Counted from the first letter of the stretch, positions 12,601 to 22,978 are shown. The stretch: DNA of 64,000 bases from Cricetomys ansorgei (GCA_026225945.1 JAMJFZ010003163.1:16909501-16973500); one strand, 5' to 3'. Translations and numbers: made by a program. The notes: generated by a model from the sequence alone, not told the origin.

Positions 12601-15600
12601 CCTGGCCAGCAGACCAGAATCAAGGTTTCTGTCATCATCAGGAGTCATGGTGGTTTAGGTGTCAAAAGCTCCAACAAGGTATCCACCACTGCCATCCAAG
12701 GGACCATCATCTGCCTCCCAATGTCCATGGAGGAGCAAGATTAGAAAGCCCCATGCTACTCTATGCAAGGTGATGGGACCTGTGTCTCTGCTAGTGTGCC
12801 TCATCTCTGCTCCCAGACACATGGACATGGTCTACTTTTGTGCCCAAGAAGCTGCTGCTGACAGCTGGTACTGATGACCTTACTCACAGCAGCTAAGGGT
12901 TACACTGCCAAGGGCAACTTTGCCAAGATCACCTTTGAGGCCATCTCTAAGACCTACAGCTACCTGAGCTCTGACTTCTGAAAGGAGATCTTGCTCGCCA
13001 GGTCTATCAAGAATTCACCAACCACCTTAGGAAAACCCACCCAAGTTTCCAGGAACCAGCTGTGGCTACAATTAAGGGTTTTTATATGAGAAAAATAAAG
13101 TGAATTACGTCTGTCTAAAAAAAATAAAGAGTAAACACAAACTTTTAGAGCTCTCTTGAATAAGTATAACCAAGTACAAACCAGAACCCTGTCAAATGTT
13201 TCCACATATAAGGGCTGTGTGCTTCCTGAATGGCTCTTTTATATACAGTTTCAGATAATATTCTTGACAAGATACTGTATAGGCCATTAATTTTGTTTGA
13301 AGAGTCTCCTTATAAAGCCCTGGTTGACCTTAAACCTTGCTCTCCTTCTGTCTCTACCTCCTAAATGCTGGGATTATAGATATGTGCCACGAAGACATTA
13401 AAAATTATAGGTGAGCCTATAAAGCATAGAGAAAGGAAGATGGCAAGTTCAAGGTCAGCCTAGGGTATAAAAAAAGAAGGGGAGTGATATAAAAAATATG
13501 TTCAGTGGTATGATCAAAATAGTACACGGTGGACCTCACAGCTAGGCTGTAACAGATATAACCAATACATACTCAATCAAAAACGATTTAAAAATGATTT
13601 AAATCTCTAGAACTTGATCGAGTGAGAGAACTCTGTAAAAGTGCTTCCCACAAAAAACTGACACCCTGAGTCTGACCCTCAGAACCCACTGTGGAAGAAC
13701 TGACTCCAGAAAGTTGTCTTTTGGTACATATTATGACATGAATAAGCCCGCTGCCCCTATCACACAAATAAAACAGAAAACTTAGCTGGCCATTCAGTAA
13801 GCACAGTAAGATTAATCAACAAAGTATTGCTGAGAAGAGTAAAGACTATCCACCATGCATCAAAGGACTTCTATCGTAAAATTACATTGCCTAACACCAT
13901 CTAGTCCAATGGCTTTATTTTATATAAAAGAAAATGAGGTACAGAGACAGTAGGATTATTGAAGAGCATAGTGCTAATCTGCAATAAGAACAGGGCAAAC
14001 ACTGACAGTGCTTTTGACCACATCTGTCTTAGTGGTTTCATTTACCTAAGTCAGTTACTGTAAGTAAGCCACGCTCACTGTGATCTGAAAATGAACTTAG
14101 CCACGCTCCTTTGACTACTTCATTTGTGTTCAGTTTCACTCCAAGGCATCCAAACAGATCTATCCTATTTCTCACAAGTAAGACCAATTCTGAATAAAAC
14201 AAGAAGGAAAAAAAGTGAATAAATCAAAAGGAAATTACCTCATGTTCTTTTTCCTGTAGCAAAAGAACAATATCTCCAGGTTCCACTCCTGGGGCCTGGT
14301 CTGCTTCCCCAGTGAATGTAATTCTCTGTCCATGTTTCATGCCTTTGTCTACATGAACTTCAAGAATCTTGACTTCTTTAATCACCTTCTTCCCTTCACA
14401 TTTTTTACAGCGGTCTTTTTCATTAATGACCTCTCCTGCAAAAAGAGGTTATTCAAGCTTCCAGTAAGAAAGAGTACTCCAATCTTTAAGCAGAGTCTTG
14501 ACAGTACAATCAATTCAAAAGATACATTTTGGGCACCACTGGTTAAAGTTACTGTGAATGACAAAATCATTTCTTACTAATGAACTAATGAACTTTAGTG
14601 CTTCGAGTAGTTATCATCAGACAGAGGCAAATGCAAATAAAATTTTTCTTTCCAGTAGGGGTTACTGAACCTAAGAGCTCACTATTGATCTATATCCAGT
14701 CCTTAAATACTCTTGATGGCCAATTACTGAACTGTATAGTTGGTACTGGAGTTTATGTCAGATACTCGCTGGGGATCAGACCCAGTCTTTGCACAGCCAA
14801 AGCACATGTTCAACTACTGAGCTACCTTCTCATCCCCAATCCTACTTTTATGTAGTTTGACTATTACTGAAAATTCTCAAAACCAACTAGAGATGTATGA
14901 ATATTTAGCAGGCATTGAATACCTCTGAACCAAGTTTTGGGTGACAGTTTTTCTTTTGCAGATATTCTCTAATATTTGCTTATGGTATAATGAAATAAAA
15001 CTCAATAAAAACATAATAGCATGGGGAAAAATTGCAAGCTTTTCTAATCACTGAGCACCGGTGCACACTTCTTTTGAAAAAGAGTCTTGTAATGCTCAGG
15101 CAGGCACTATCCTCCTGCCTCTGCTTTCTAAGGATTACCTTTGTTCAACTTAATTTTACATTTCAGCTGACTTTGGCTTCTCCATAGTAAAGTTAGCAAT
15201 TTTAATTAGGTAAAATGCAGAGACACCCCAGGGGACTCTATTATGCAACTGGGGAGGGGGGCAACTTCATGTGTCATTCCTCAGCTGTCCTCTATCCTGC
15301 TTTTTATGAAAGAATCTTTCACTGACCTAGAGGTCAGAAGATTAAGCTGGCTGGCCAGCGAGCACCTGGGATCAACTTCTCTGCTGAACACAGGGACTGT
15401 TAAGTATGCGCTAGTGACCTTCTCTTAACACAGGTTCTGGGATGTAGCCATGGCTAAGCCCTCATGCTAACAAGGCAGGCACTTTATCAACGAAGTTATC
15501 ATTTCAGCTGCTCTTAAAATCATCTCACCAACAATTAGGAAAAAGGAGTTCTACAACTATACTAATAGCCGTTAGCCACTGTGGTTCTTTAAGTGAAAGG

Positions 15601-18600
15601 CTCAGGGTGTGGTTCAATTTTAAGAAACCCAGGTTTAATCCCTAGCACCAGCAGGCTTGGGTGGTGGTAAGTAAGGGCTAGTGGATATAGTGCAATACTG
15701 CCAAGCACACTCAAGAACTTGGCTTTACTCTGATGCTGGCGAGGAAAAATTCTACCACATAAATTAACCTAATTAAAACTTAGTTCTTGGGCTGGAGAGA
15801 TAGCTCAGTGGTTAAGAGTACTGGTTGCTCTTCCAGAGGATCCAAGTTCAATGCCCAGCACTCACATGGCAGGTCATAACTATCCCTTCACTCCTGTTAC
15901 AGAAGTCTGACACTCTAACACAGATATATATACATGCAAATCACCAATGTACATAAAAATAAATTTTTAAAACTTAATTTCTCAGTTATACTAGCCACAT
16001 TTCTCCCCTTCCCTTGATTAAAACAACTTCACTTAAAAATTTAACTACTAAAAATAGATTCAGAACTTAATTTAGGACTTTTTAGAATGCCCCAGAATCC
16101 TACAAGTTAGGTGATAAAGATTAATTTCTAGTTGGGTTGGCACAATGCTGCAATCTCAGCACTTCAGAGGTGGAGGCAGATCAGGAATTCAAGCTCATCC
16201 TTGAATACACAGGAGTTCAAGGTCAGCCTCAGTTAGTGACACTAGGCCCAAATAGTAATGGTATGGTAGAATTTTCTATCTTCTCTTAGCTCTTCATTTT
16301 TTAAGTGAACACAAGTCTATTTAGAAATATAGTAAATGTCTCCAACTTCTATATTCCCAACATATTCATATAAAAGCAAAGAAAATACTGGCGCATTTAC
16401 CTTCTCCATTGCAATCAGAGCACACAGACTGCATCTGCTGCACCATTCCTGGTGCCAGCTGTCTGATCATAATTCGCACACCTCGACCACGACAAGCACT
16501 ACATTTCTGAACAGCTCCAGACTTTCCACCTTGGCTAAAGCAAAAGTATAAATCACACTTTTATCTACAAACCATTAGTCATTAAAAAAAAGGAATTGAG
16601 CTTTTCACCCCAAGTAATAACTGACCTTTAGGGTATCAGAAAACACCTGCTGCTTATTAAGCTTTCAATCAAGAAAATGTTTTACCTGGTAAAGATTTTA
16701 AGCTTGCCACTCAAAAAGCAAACAGAGATATTGCCTAAGCAACAATACACTCACCCACTGCACGCACTACAGAGCACATTCTTGCTAAGTTGTAGTTTGG
16801 TTGTCTTGCCATTGTATAAGTCTTCTAAAGATACTCTGTGCAGAGAAAAAAAATCAGATTCAGCCAAATTTTGCCAATATTGTTACAATATATAAATAGC
16901 TCCCAGAGCAAATTTCACTCTTTTTATAACAAAGAATTCAGGAATAATTTTATGAATATGGACAATACATGCAGTGTTAATAATGCTCTTCAGAGGACCA
17001 GAATTTAGTTCTCAGCCCCCTCACAGGAACCACCCTTAACTACAGTTCTACGGGATCCAATCTGGTCTTGTCAGGCACTTTCAGGCACATACACATACCC
17101 ACAGACAGACACACACACTTATAAAAATAATTAATTCTTTTTTGTTGTTGTTTCGACATTGTTTCTGTGTAGCCCTGGCTGTCCTTAAGCTTGTTCTGTA
17201 GACCAGGTTGTTCTCCAACTCAAGAGATTTGTCACTTCTGCCTTCCCTGGGATTAAAGGTGTATACTACCACTGCCCAAAATTCTTGAACCTAAATCATT
17301 GAGCCAACAACTTGCTGCAATTTATGCAAACTATTCTCAAAAAACAGAACAGCCTCACCCCTCCCTGAGGAGCTGCAGTTAATGGCTCTTGAGGGAGGGG
17401 ACTCATTTTCAGTGATGTGGCCAATGGTAAATTACCCTTGCTCAAGTAAATAACTCTACCATCCCTATTCATGCAGGAAAATGTAATTATTTACAAAGGG
17501 CCAAAGGAGGGACTTTTTGGGAAGAAAGAGGGGTTCAGCTGGAGGGGGAAGCATAAGAAAAGGCAACAGGAAAATCATTACATTTTATTATGTATGCGTA
17601 TATTTGTGAAATGAAATTCAAAAATTTTCACCAATACTATCCATTTATACTATAGATCTAATATTAGTTTGGTTTTGGTTTTTTCAAGACACGGTTTCTA
17701 TGTATTAACTGTCTGTCCTGGAACTCATTCTGTAGACCATGAAGGCCATGGTCACAGGGATCCATCCTCCTGCCTCTGCCTCCCAAGTGCTGGGATTAAA
17801 GGCGTGCACCACCACCACCACCAGGCTCCTGTACTCCTTTTAAAAATAAATTTGTTTTATGTGTATATATGTGTTTTGCCTGCATGAATGTCTATGTACC
17901 ACTTATGTGCCTTGTGAACAGAAAGGTCCAAAAAAGGTTTTGGATCCCCTAGAATAGGAGTTACAAATGGTTGTGAGCTGCCATGTAATGGCTGACAATA
18001 GAACCCAGGTCCTCTGTAAGAGCAGTCAGTGTTCTTAATCACTGAGCCATCTCTCCAGACCTGATCGTGTTCTTTTTAAAAACCCACTGAGCTCTTTCAG
18101 TGCTGCCTATATGTGCATGGGTACAGGGCCATCTGCTGCACGGGTAACCTCCATGGGACTGCATCCCTGAAGACAACTGACACTCTCCCCCCCAGTAGTC
18201 ATCAGTTGCCAGTTCCTCAGCTATGGGTGGGACTTCTTGATCCCCTTTCCCATCCATGCTGGAATTGTGACTGGCTTGATGTAGCTCTCTCTGGCTCTGT
18301 AGACCAGGCTGACCTCAGGTCTCAAACTCAAGAAATCTGCTTGTCTGACCTCACACAAGCTAAGCATGTTTTACCACTAATCTATACACCCAACCATTAA
18401 GCCTTCCTTACTACTTTAAAACCCTTGAAGGTAAAGAAAGGAATAGTTCAAAGTCATTCTACAAGGCACCTACACTATTTTGTGGGTTCAACCTTTACAA
18501 AATTGCTACATTAAGCTTAAACTTTTATATACTGTATGTAAAAGTAACAGTTAAAGGTGGGTGAGATGGTACAGCAGGTAAAGGCATTTGCTGGTCTGTG

Positions 18601-19441
18601 ATCATGGTGTAAGAGAACCAATTCCCATAAGTTGTCCTCTAACTTCCATACCCTGGTTTATATGTAACCATGCAATAAAACCCCCTATGGATGAAAAATT
18701 ATCAGCAAGATACCATCACACCCCAATAATAATATACTGATCTACATCTTAGTCTTACAAGACCAGGAAAACTGTAAGTAATGATCTGACAACACAAGGT
18801 CAGTCTTGGCTACAGTGTTAGACTATTTAGAAAAAGAAATAAAACCATGGATGCTTGGCTGGGAATCTGCCAAAGAGAATAAAACTGTATACAAAGCAAT
18901 GCACAGCAATAATACGTATTACAGCCCTCTGCCAACCACATAAAAGATGAGTGATTAATTATCATGAAATGGAATTATAAAGCCACTCAAAAGAAAACAT
19001 CAGTAGGCAGGTGTGGTAGTGCACACCTGTAATCCTAGCATTCATGGAGAGTTAAGAGGATCATTGTGTATTGGAGGCTAGCTTCGACTACTTAACAAGC
19101 TCCAGTTAAAACCAAAAAAAAAAAAAAAAGGGAGGGGGGCTCTGAAGACAGATCAGTTGGTATGTGCCTGCAGCACAAGCATTAGTATTTGAGTTCAATC
19201 CCCAGCACTTGTATAAAAAGCCAGATATGATGGGGTTGGAGAACTTATTCTTATAGAGGACCCAGATTTCATTCCTAGCACCCACATGACAATTCAAAAC
19301 CATCTGTAACTAGTTCTAAGGGATCTGACACCCTCTTCTGACCTCCTTGGGCATCAGGAACTGGTTTGGTGCGCAGACATACACACACACAGGCAAAATA
19401 CTTATATATCAAACAGATAAACCTAAACAAACAATAACCAC

Positions 19442-19472
<31 letters not shown>

Positions 19473-22400
19473 CAGCCTGGTGAGATGGCCGTGGACAAAG
19501 GTGCTGCACAAAGCCTGCCCTGAGTTCAGTCCCTGAACCCATAGGTAGGAAAGAACCAACTCAATCAATTCCACAAATTGTCCTCTGGCCTTCATGTGTG
19601 CATTGTAGTAAGCACATGGTCTCCACAACAACAACAAAACCATAATTGAAATATTTTAAATATACAAATGAGAGCCAAGCATAATCATACACCCCAGTAA
19701 TCGCAGCATTGAGGTGGAGGCAGGATACCAGGAACTCATAATCAGTCTGGGCTACACGAGACCTTGTCTCAAATTTAAATGCACGCAGGCACTCACGCAC
19801 ACTCTCTCAATTCAGACTCTAGCATTTATTAGTAAAACCATTATTCATGAATACATTTCAAAGTACAAAGTAAAAACGGCTACTTTCAGATTGTAGAGTG
19901 ACTGTAAAGTCTTAGTCCAAAATCAAGGTCCTTACCACTTACATGTTGGCAGGTTAATGCCAGGCTGGAAGCAGTAGGCTCCGTGGAAACCAATTTAGAA
20001 AAGTTAGCACTGAGGATCAAGTAATGGGGACTTTACCATATATACGTTAAGCAATCCCAAGCAGTGGTGAGCATACCTTTAATCTCAGTGCTGGGGAGGC
20101 AAAGGCAGGTGATCTTTGTAAGTTCAAGGCCAGCCTGGTCTACAGATTGAGTTCCAGGACAGTCAAGGATGTTATACAAAGAAAGCCTGTCTCAAAAAAC
20201 AACAACAACAACAAAAATCCAAGCAAACAACCATTCATTTTTAAGCTCGGATTTAAATAGTTCAAAGACTATAATCATACTTGAAATTTTCAATCATATT
20301 CCACAAGCAACCTCATCAGCACATGCAAAAAAAAACCCAACTCAGTAAACATCAACTATTCTTTAAGATCTTGGTTGTTTTGAGACAGGCTTCCATGTGT
20401 CCAAGACTGGCATCAAACTAGCTGTTCAGCTGGGTATAAATGACCTAGAACTCCTGATTCCCTTGCCTCCACCTCCCCAGTGCTATAATTATAGGTAAAC
20501 ACTACCAAATCAGTGCACAGCATCAATCCAGAATGTTGTGTGTGTGTTAAGCACTTTACCAACTGACCTACATTTCTAGAGCACCCTTCCATCCTTTCAG
20601 ATCTGAAGCAAAATACATTCAATTAACTAATGTAGTCAGTTAATGAGAACACAGTAAGAACTTTAAAATAAAGGACAGAATACTCCATAGGAATTGTGCT
20701 CTGTCACCACTTGGAAAAGCACCTAATTTTTTCAGGAGACTCACTTCAGTGGATGCATCATGTCCTCGCCTCTTCTTCTGCCATTTCGACTTCTACTCTG
20801 ATTGCCCATGAAGCCAAACAATCCTCCACCAAAAATATGCGAGAAAATATCATCCATGCCGCCACCTCCGCCGCTCCCTTCCCGCAGACCTTGTTCTCCA
20901 TATCTGTCATACAGCTCTCGTTTCTCTGGATTTGATAACACTTCATACGCAAAACTTATTTCTTTAAACTGTAAAGGAGAAATAAAAATGAAAACAATTG
21001 GTTTTTTTAAGTGCACGAATGAGAGAAAGACTTCAGAAACCCAGAATCCACTTAATTCTAATAAAAGGCTTCAAGTTTCCTCTGGCTTCATTTTGGTCCT
21101 CTTTATGCCTATTGCTCAGAATTTTAGTATTCTGGTTATAAAACTAAAATATTCCTCTAAGAGTTATCGTCATTATTATGGTATATGTATGAGAGTGTGG
21201 GAGCCCGTGTGAAGGTCAAAGGTCAACTGTCTTTCCACTGTGGATCACAGACTGTCAGGCTTATATGGCAAGGACTTGTAACACTGAGCTGTCTCAACAG
21301 CTACACTTTTTCTTATTTTTAAAATAATATTAAAAACATTAGGTGTCATTACGGCGTTTTCAAATAAGTTAAAATATTGACATAAATTTCAATCTGTAGG
21401 CATAAATGGGATCTTTTTTTGTCCCCCCTACAAAATCCCTTGTTTCTGGGAAGGGTGATTTAGTTTAAATTCCAGTTTAAAACTAAAAACCCCAAGAATA
21501 AAACTTCAAATAACTTACTTTGTCTCCAGCATTTGGATTCTTATCAGGATGGTATTCTTTGGCTAGCTTTCTGTATGCCTTCAAAAAAGGATTAGGAAAA
21601 GTTATACACCAACAACAACTGAAGAAATTCACTTTCTAAATTCACGTTCTAAAGTTACAGCCTTCCAAAAATGCCATTTACTCATTAGAATTGCTTGAGA
21701 TTTTCCATCTCAATATTGCTTACTTTCTAATAATGAACCAAAACACAGTAAGATGCTGAAAAAAGTTTACCCAGAAGAAAAATACAAATAAAACTACCAA
21801 AGAAAAAAAGATACTGAAACATTTTCTGCTATTATCAAATGTCTTTGTTGGCCAGTAATCAGACCAATAAGACAATAACCTAACACACTCCAGATTGAGT
21901 GACTACATTTTACAGAATCCCAAGTACCCCTGTCCATGCTGGCTCCTGCCTGCCCTGTAACAGGAAAAAACCCTGTCCTAGACGTTTTATTAGCACAAGG
22001 TGGGTTGACTCGGGTCCTAGGTAGTAGAGAAGCTACGAACTCTCATTAAGTGATCTGGGAATGCACCATTTAAGTCTTCACACAGACTCATGAATTATAT
22101 AACACAGAGTACCATTTCCGGTAGGGTAACAGGAAGTCTATTTAACTTTGGACTTCCAGTCTCACTGCTTACGGGACATTCTCATTTTTCTCAGTTTACG
22201 AATTCACACTAGATACCGGCAGCCAGGGATGATTGCTGAGGGACTTAATTAAATCCTTAAATGCTTTCAAGTCCTGAGATGATTTTGTACCATTGCGAAA
22301 GACAACAATGAGGTCGGTCTCATTTTTGGTGAGTGCACACTCAGGTGTTTGGCTGGGACACACGACTCATCCCTGAAGCAGCCACCGGATTATTTAGATC

Positions 22401-22841
22401 ACCTGCCCACAGAACAATGCTTCCAAACAGACCCACGCCGCTCCGGCTGCCGGGCGAGGGAGGCAGAGGGAGGAGCTTCAGCGCCGGAGACTGCGGCCCT
22501 CAACTCCACACCGGCGCCGGCGGTCAGCTCCTCCCCGGCCCGGCGGCGCGGGCGACGCGATCCGACCTGTTTTTCCGGGTGGCCCGGGGCGCCGGGCTGG
22601 CGGGGCCGCGTCTGCGCAGGGAGGGAGGGAGGGCGGGCGGAGGCCCAAGGTCAGCCGAGCCGACTGCGCCCCCGCCGCCGCCGCGCCTCAGCCCGGCTCA
22701 GGCCGCCCCGACCGCGCAGGCCCCGCGCCCTCGCCCCGCCCGCAAGCCGGCTCGCTCCAGTACCTTCTTCAGCTCGTTCTCGCTGGCGCCGGGAGGGACG
22801 CCTAGGATGTCGTACAGCTTCGTGTCGGCCACGTTCGCCAT
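6343..22841 (-). CDS. DNAJA2: DNAJA2 gene, complete coding span (nine exons, 412 aa)
   Basis: Type I (class A) HSP40/DnaJ co-chaperone. It delivers unfolded clients to cytosolic HSC70/HSP70 and stimulates the HSP70 ATPase. Coding exons on the minus strand are 22764-22841, 21519-21578, 20745-20968, 16755-16835, 16401-16534, 14239-14435, 7326-7470, 7065-7192 and 6343-6534. Together they make 1239 bases, 412 codons plus stop, with GT-AG introns and matching phases at every junction. Domains by residue: J domain about 6-70 with HPD at 36-38; Gly/Phe-rich region about 70-115; zinc-binding region with CxxC pairs at 143-146, 159-162, 186-189 and 202-205; C-terminal beta-sandwich client-binding and dimerisation region about 210-345; acidic, Ser-rich tail ending CAHQ, a CaaX box for farnesylation. 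The start ATG has a strong context (G at -3, G at +4). The length equals the mammalian protein as I know it. No frameshift or premature stop was seen, so the gene looks functional. Confidence 0.98.
6564..6608. repeat. (CA)n microsatellite in DNAJA2 intron 8
   Basis: About 22 CA units. On the DNAJA2 strand this is a TG tract ending 29 bases before the exon 9 acceptor. Confidence 0.97.
6836..6955 (+). mobile_element. Worn B1 SINE in intron 8
   Basis: TCACATCTTTAATTCCAACA, GAGTTCTAGACCAGCCTGGG and CAGAGACCCTATAATAAATAA match the B1 core at low identity. Confidence 0.7.
7065..7192 (-). CDS. DNAJA2: DNAJA2 exon 8 (residues 307-349, CTD II)
   Basis: Encodes the second C-terminal domain including the [11 protein letters not shown] stretch, typical of class A J proteins. 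The acceptor is weak: the bases before the AG are an A/T mix (AATAATAG) rather than a pyrimidine run. The donor is GTGAGC, phase 0. Confidence 0.97.
7326..7470 (-). CDS. DNAJA2: DNAJA2 exon 7 (residues 259-307, client-binding domain)
   Basis: Encodes the middle of the C-terminal substrate-binding region, ending one base into Gly307. Residue 291 reads Thr (HLDTRQ). From memory the human protein has Gly here and I recall a different small residue in mouse, so this site is probably tolerant. The donor is GTAAAG. Intron 7 is only 133 bases, close to the minimum for a mammal. Confidence 0.98.
7555..7715 (-). mobile_element. B3/B2 SINE, 5' side of intron 6 acceptor
   Basis: Reverse copy ending CACTGAGCCATCTCTCCAGT, with GAGCTGCCATCTGGGTGCTG-like and GTCCTCTGGAAGAG blocks. 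Confidence 0.88.
8132..8345 (+). mobile_element. B2 SINE
   Basis: GGGGCTAGAGAGATAGCTCA at the tRNA-related head, a CACCCACATGGTGG block and an A-rich tail. Confidence 0.85.
9103..9217 (+). mobile_element. 5'-truncated B1 SINE
   Basis: Begins at the GAGGCAGGTGGATCTCTGAG block and ends in CACAAAACAACAACAACAAA. Confidence 0.85.
9515..9600 (-). mobile_element. B3 SINE fragment
   Basis: GGTGCTGGAATCCGAACTCA, then CTCTTATCCACTGAGGCAGC, a worn reverse B3 head. Confidence 0.65.
11709..11812 (-). mobile_element. Truncated B1 SINE
   Basis: A T run, TTCGAGACAGGTTTCTCTG and the GATCTGCCTGCCTCTGCC block in reverse. Confidence 0.85.
11813..12343. mobile_element. Dispersed rodent repeat (family not certain)
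   Basis: Begins near TTGGTTGTCAACTTGACTAC and ends near TTCCTCTACAGAACCCTAAT, both familiar ends of a high-copy rodent interspersed repeat. I cannot name the family with confidence. Confidence 0.6.
12345..12545 (-). mobile_element. B3 SINE upstream of the RPS2 pseudogene
   Basis: GACCAGAAGAGGGCATCTGA, then TTAACCACTGAGCCATCTCT in reverse orientation. Confidence 0.85.
12558..13130 (+). pseudogene. RPS2: RPS2 processed pseudogene, 5' truncated, in DNAJA2 intron 6
   Basis: The stretch matches the second half of the ribosomal protein S2 mRNA. Recognisable segments include the coding part for KKLL, the GNFAK / TYSYL region, then EFT-HL-KTH, and the short 3' UTR with AATAAA at 13093-13098 and an A-rich tail from 13117. 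There are no introns; there are many substitutions, internal deletions, frameshifts and stops. It is a retrocopy, 5' truncated, running opposite to the host gene. Reading frames across it are relics. A B3 SINE lies directly upstream. Confidence 0.92.
13300..13392 (-). mobile_element. Worn B1 fragment
   Basis: CTCCTAAATGCTGGGATTAT and ATGTGCCAC match the 5' half of a reverse B1. Confidence 0.6.
14239..14435 (-). CDS. DNAJA2: DNAJA2 exon 6 (residues 193-258, fourth zinc motif and CTD I)
   Basis: Encodes the fourth CxxC (CKKC, residues 202-205), followed by the start of the first C-terminal client-binding domain. The acceptor lies after a CTCTTTTTGCAG-type tract and the donor is GTAATT. Intron 6 is the largest, about 6.8 kb, and contains the RPS2 pseudogene and several SINEs. 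Confidence 0.98.
15790..15972 (+). mobile_element. B2 SINE in intron 5
   Basis: GGGCTGGAGAGATAGCTCAG head, TTCCAGAGGATCCAAGTTCA box and an A/T-rich tail with AATAAA. Confidence 0.92.
16133..16245 (+). mobile_element. Worn B1 SINE in intron 5
   Basis: CAATCTCAGCACTTCAGAGG and AGTTCAAGGTCAGCCTCAGT match B1 blocks. Confidence 0.7.
16401..16534 (-). CDS. DNAJA2: DNAJA2 exon 5 (residues 148-193, zinc motifs two and three)
   Basis: Encodes CSACRGRG at 159-166 and CSDCNGEG at 186-193, the second and third zinc-binding repeats of the class A zinc finger. The exon ends one base into the Gly193 codon at a GTAAAT donor. Intron 5 is about 2 kb and holds a B2 at 15790 and a worn B1 at 16133. Confidence 0.98.
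16755..16835 (-). CDS. DNAJA2: DNAJA2 exon 4 (residues 121-148, first zinc motif)
   Basis: Completes Lys121 and runs to the split Gly148. It carries the first CxxCxGxG repeat (CSACSGQG, residues 143-150, completed in exon 5). The donor is GTGAGT and intron 4 is only 220 bases. Both junction phases match exons 3 and 5. Confidence 0.98.
17140..17280 (-). mobile_element. B1 SINE in intron 3
   Basis: TGTTTCTGTGTAGCCCTGGC, CTGTAGACCAGG and CCTGGGATTAAAGGTGTATA in reverse. Confidence 0.85.
17670..17825 (-). mobile_element. B1 SINE in intron 3 (part of composite)
   Basis: CAAGACACGGTTTCTATGTA, CCCAAGTGCTGGGATTAAAG and a CACCACC run. It abuts a short linker and a B3 in the same order as at 27080-27405. 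Confidence 0.88.
17830..18060 (-). mobile_element. B3 SINE in intron 3 (part of composite)
   Basis: GAGCTGCCATGTAATGGCTG and TCACTGAGCCATCTCTCCAG in reverse. Flanking sequence TGTACTCCTTTTAAAAA / GTGTTCTTTTTAAAAA is an imperfect target-site duplication. Confidence 0.88.
18061..18275 (+). mobile_element. Dispersed repeat fragment shared with 27406-27620
   Basis: Starts TTTTTAAAAACCCACTGAGC, includes TGCCTATATGTGCATGGGTA and ends near GGAATTGTGACTGGCTTGAT. It is nearly identical to the copy at 27406. It could be a LINE or ERV 3' region; I cannot place the family. Confidence 0.7.
19002..19129 (+). mobile_element. B1 SINE
   Basis: GGCAGGTGTGGTAGTGCACA head, worn middle and an A tail. Confidence 0.8.
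19138..19400 (+). mobile_element. ID-like SINE followed by B2 SINE
   Basis: 19138-19215 is tRNA-like with GAGTTCAATCCCCAGCACT. 19229-19400 is a B2 with GGTTGGAGAACTTATTC, TAGAGGACCCAGATTT and a CA-rich tail. Confidence 0.75.
19442..19470. repeat. Poly(A) run, 29 bases
   Basis: Uninterrupted A run, the tail end of SINE sequence. Confidence 0.97.
19473..19775 (+). mobile_element. B4/ID-like SINE then worn B1
   Basis: CTGGTGAGATGGCCGTGGAC and AGTTCAGTCCCTGAACCC mark a tRNA-related SINE (19473-19625). AGCCAAGCATAATCATACAC to CCTTGTCTCAAATTT marks a B1 (19672-19775). Confidence 0.7.
20053..20216 (+). mobile_element. B1 SINE
   Basis: GTGGTGAGCATACCTTTAAT, AGTTCAAGGCCAGCCTGGTC and a CAACAAC-type tail. 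Confidence 0.9.
20369..20510 (-). mobile_element. Worn B1 SINE near exon 3
   Basis: GAGACAGGCTTCCATGTGTC and CCCCAGTGCTATAATTATAG in reverse. Confidence 0.65.
20745..20968 (-). CDS. DNAJA2: DNAJA2 exon 3 (residues 47-121, end of J domain and G/F region)
   Basis: Encodes the last J-domain helices, then a Gly-rich segment with five consecutive glycines, a [10 protein letters not shown] block and an Arg-rich run. This is the Gly/Phe region that tunes HSP70 engagement. The exon ends after two bases of the Lys121 codon at a GTGAGT donor. Intron 3 (16836-20744) is 3.9 kb and rich in SINEs. Confidence 0.98.
21519..21578 (-). CDS. DNAJA2: DNAJA2 exon 2 (residues 27-46, HPD motif)
   Basis: Sixty bases, phase 0 at both ends, encoding [20 protein letters not shown]. 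This carries the His-Pro-Asp tripeptide (residues 36-38) that every J protein needs to trigger HSP70 ATP hydrolysis. The acceptor follows a T-rich tract and the donor is GTAAGT. Intron 2 is 550 bases and holds no recognisable repeat. Confidence 0.98.
21600..22420. other. Unique part of DNAJA2 intron 1
   Basis: No SINE and no coding signal seen. AT-rich until the CpG island begins near 22430. Confidence 0.6.
22764..22841 (-). CDS. DNAJA2: DNAJA2 exon 1 coding part (residues 1-26)
   Basis: Encodes the first 26 residues, [20 protein letters not shown] onward to Lys-Lys, the first helices of the J domain. The exon ends in phase 0 at a GTACTG donor. It lies inside the CpG island, and the ATG sits in a gccATGG context. 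Intron 1 is about 1.2 kb and its first half is GC-rich, including a short CCG run near 22672-22686. Confidence 0.98.
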
Positions 22842-22978
22842 GGCGACCTGCCGGGCAGCACTCGCGAGCAGGCGGCGGAGCGGAAGGAGCGCGGCCCGGA
22901 CCACGAGCGGCGGCGGCGCAGGCCGAGGAGACGGCGCGGGGAGGCGGGCGGAGCTGAACTTTGACCCGGCGCTGCGCC

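Noticed and set aside
20802..21212. Plus-strand frame of 136 codons over DNAJA2 exon 3
   Set aside because: Antisense shadow of the glycine-rich exon.
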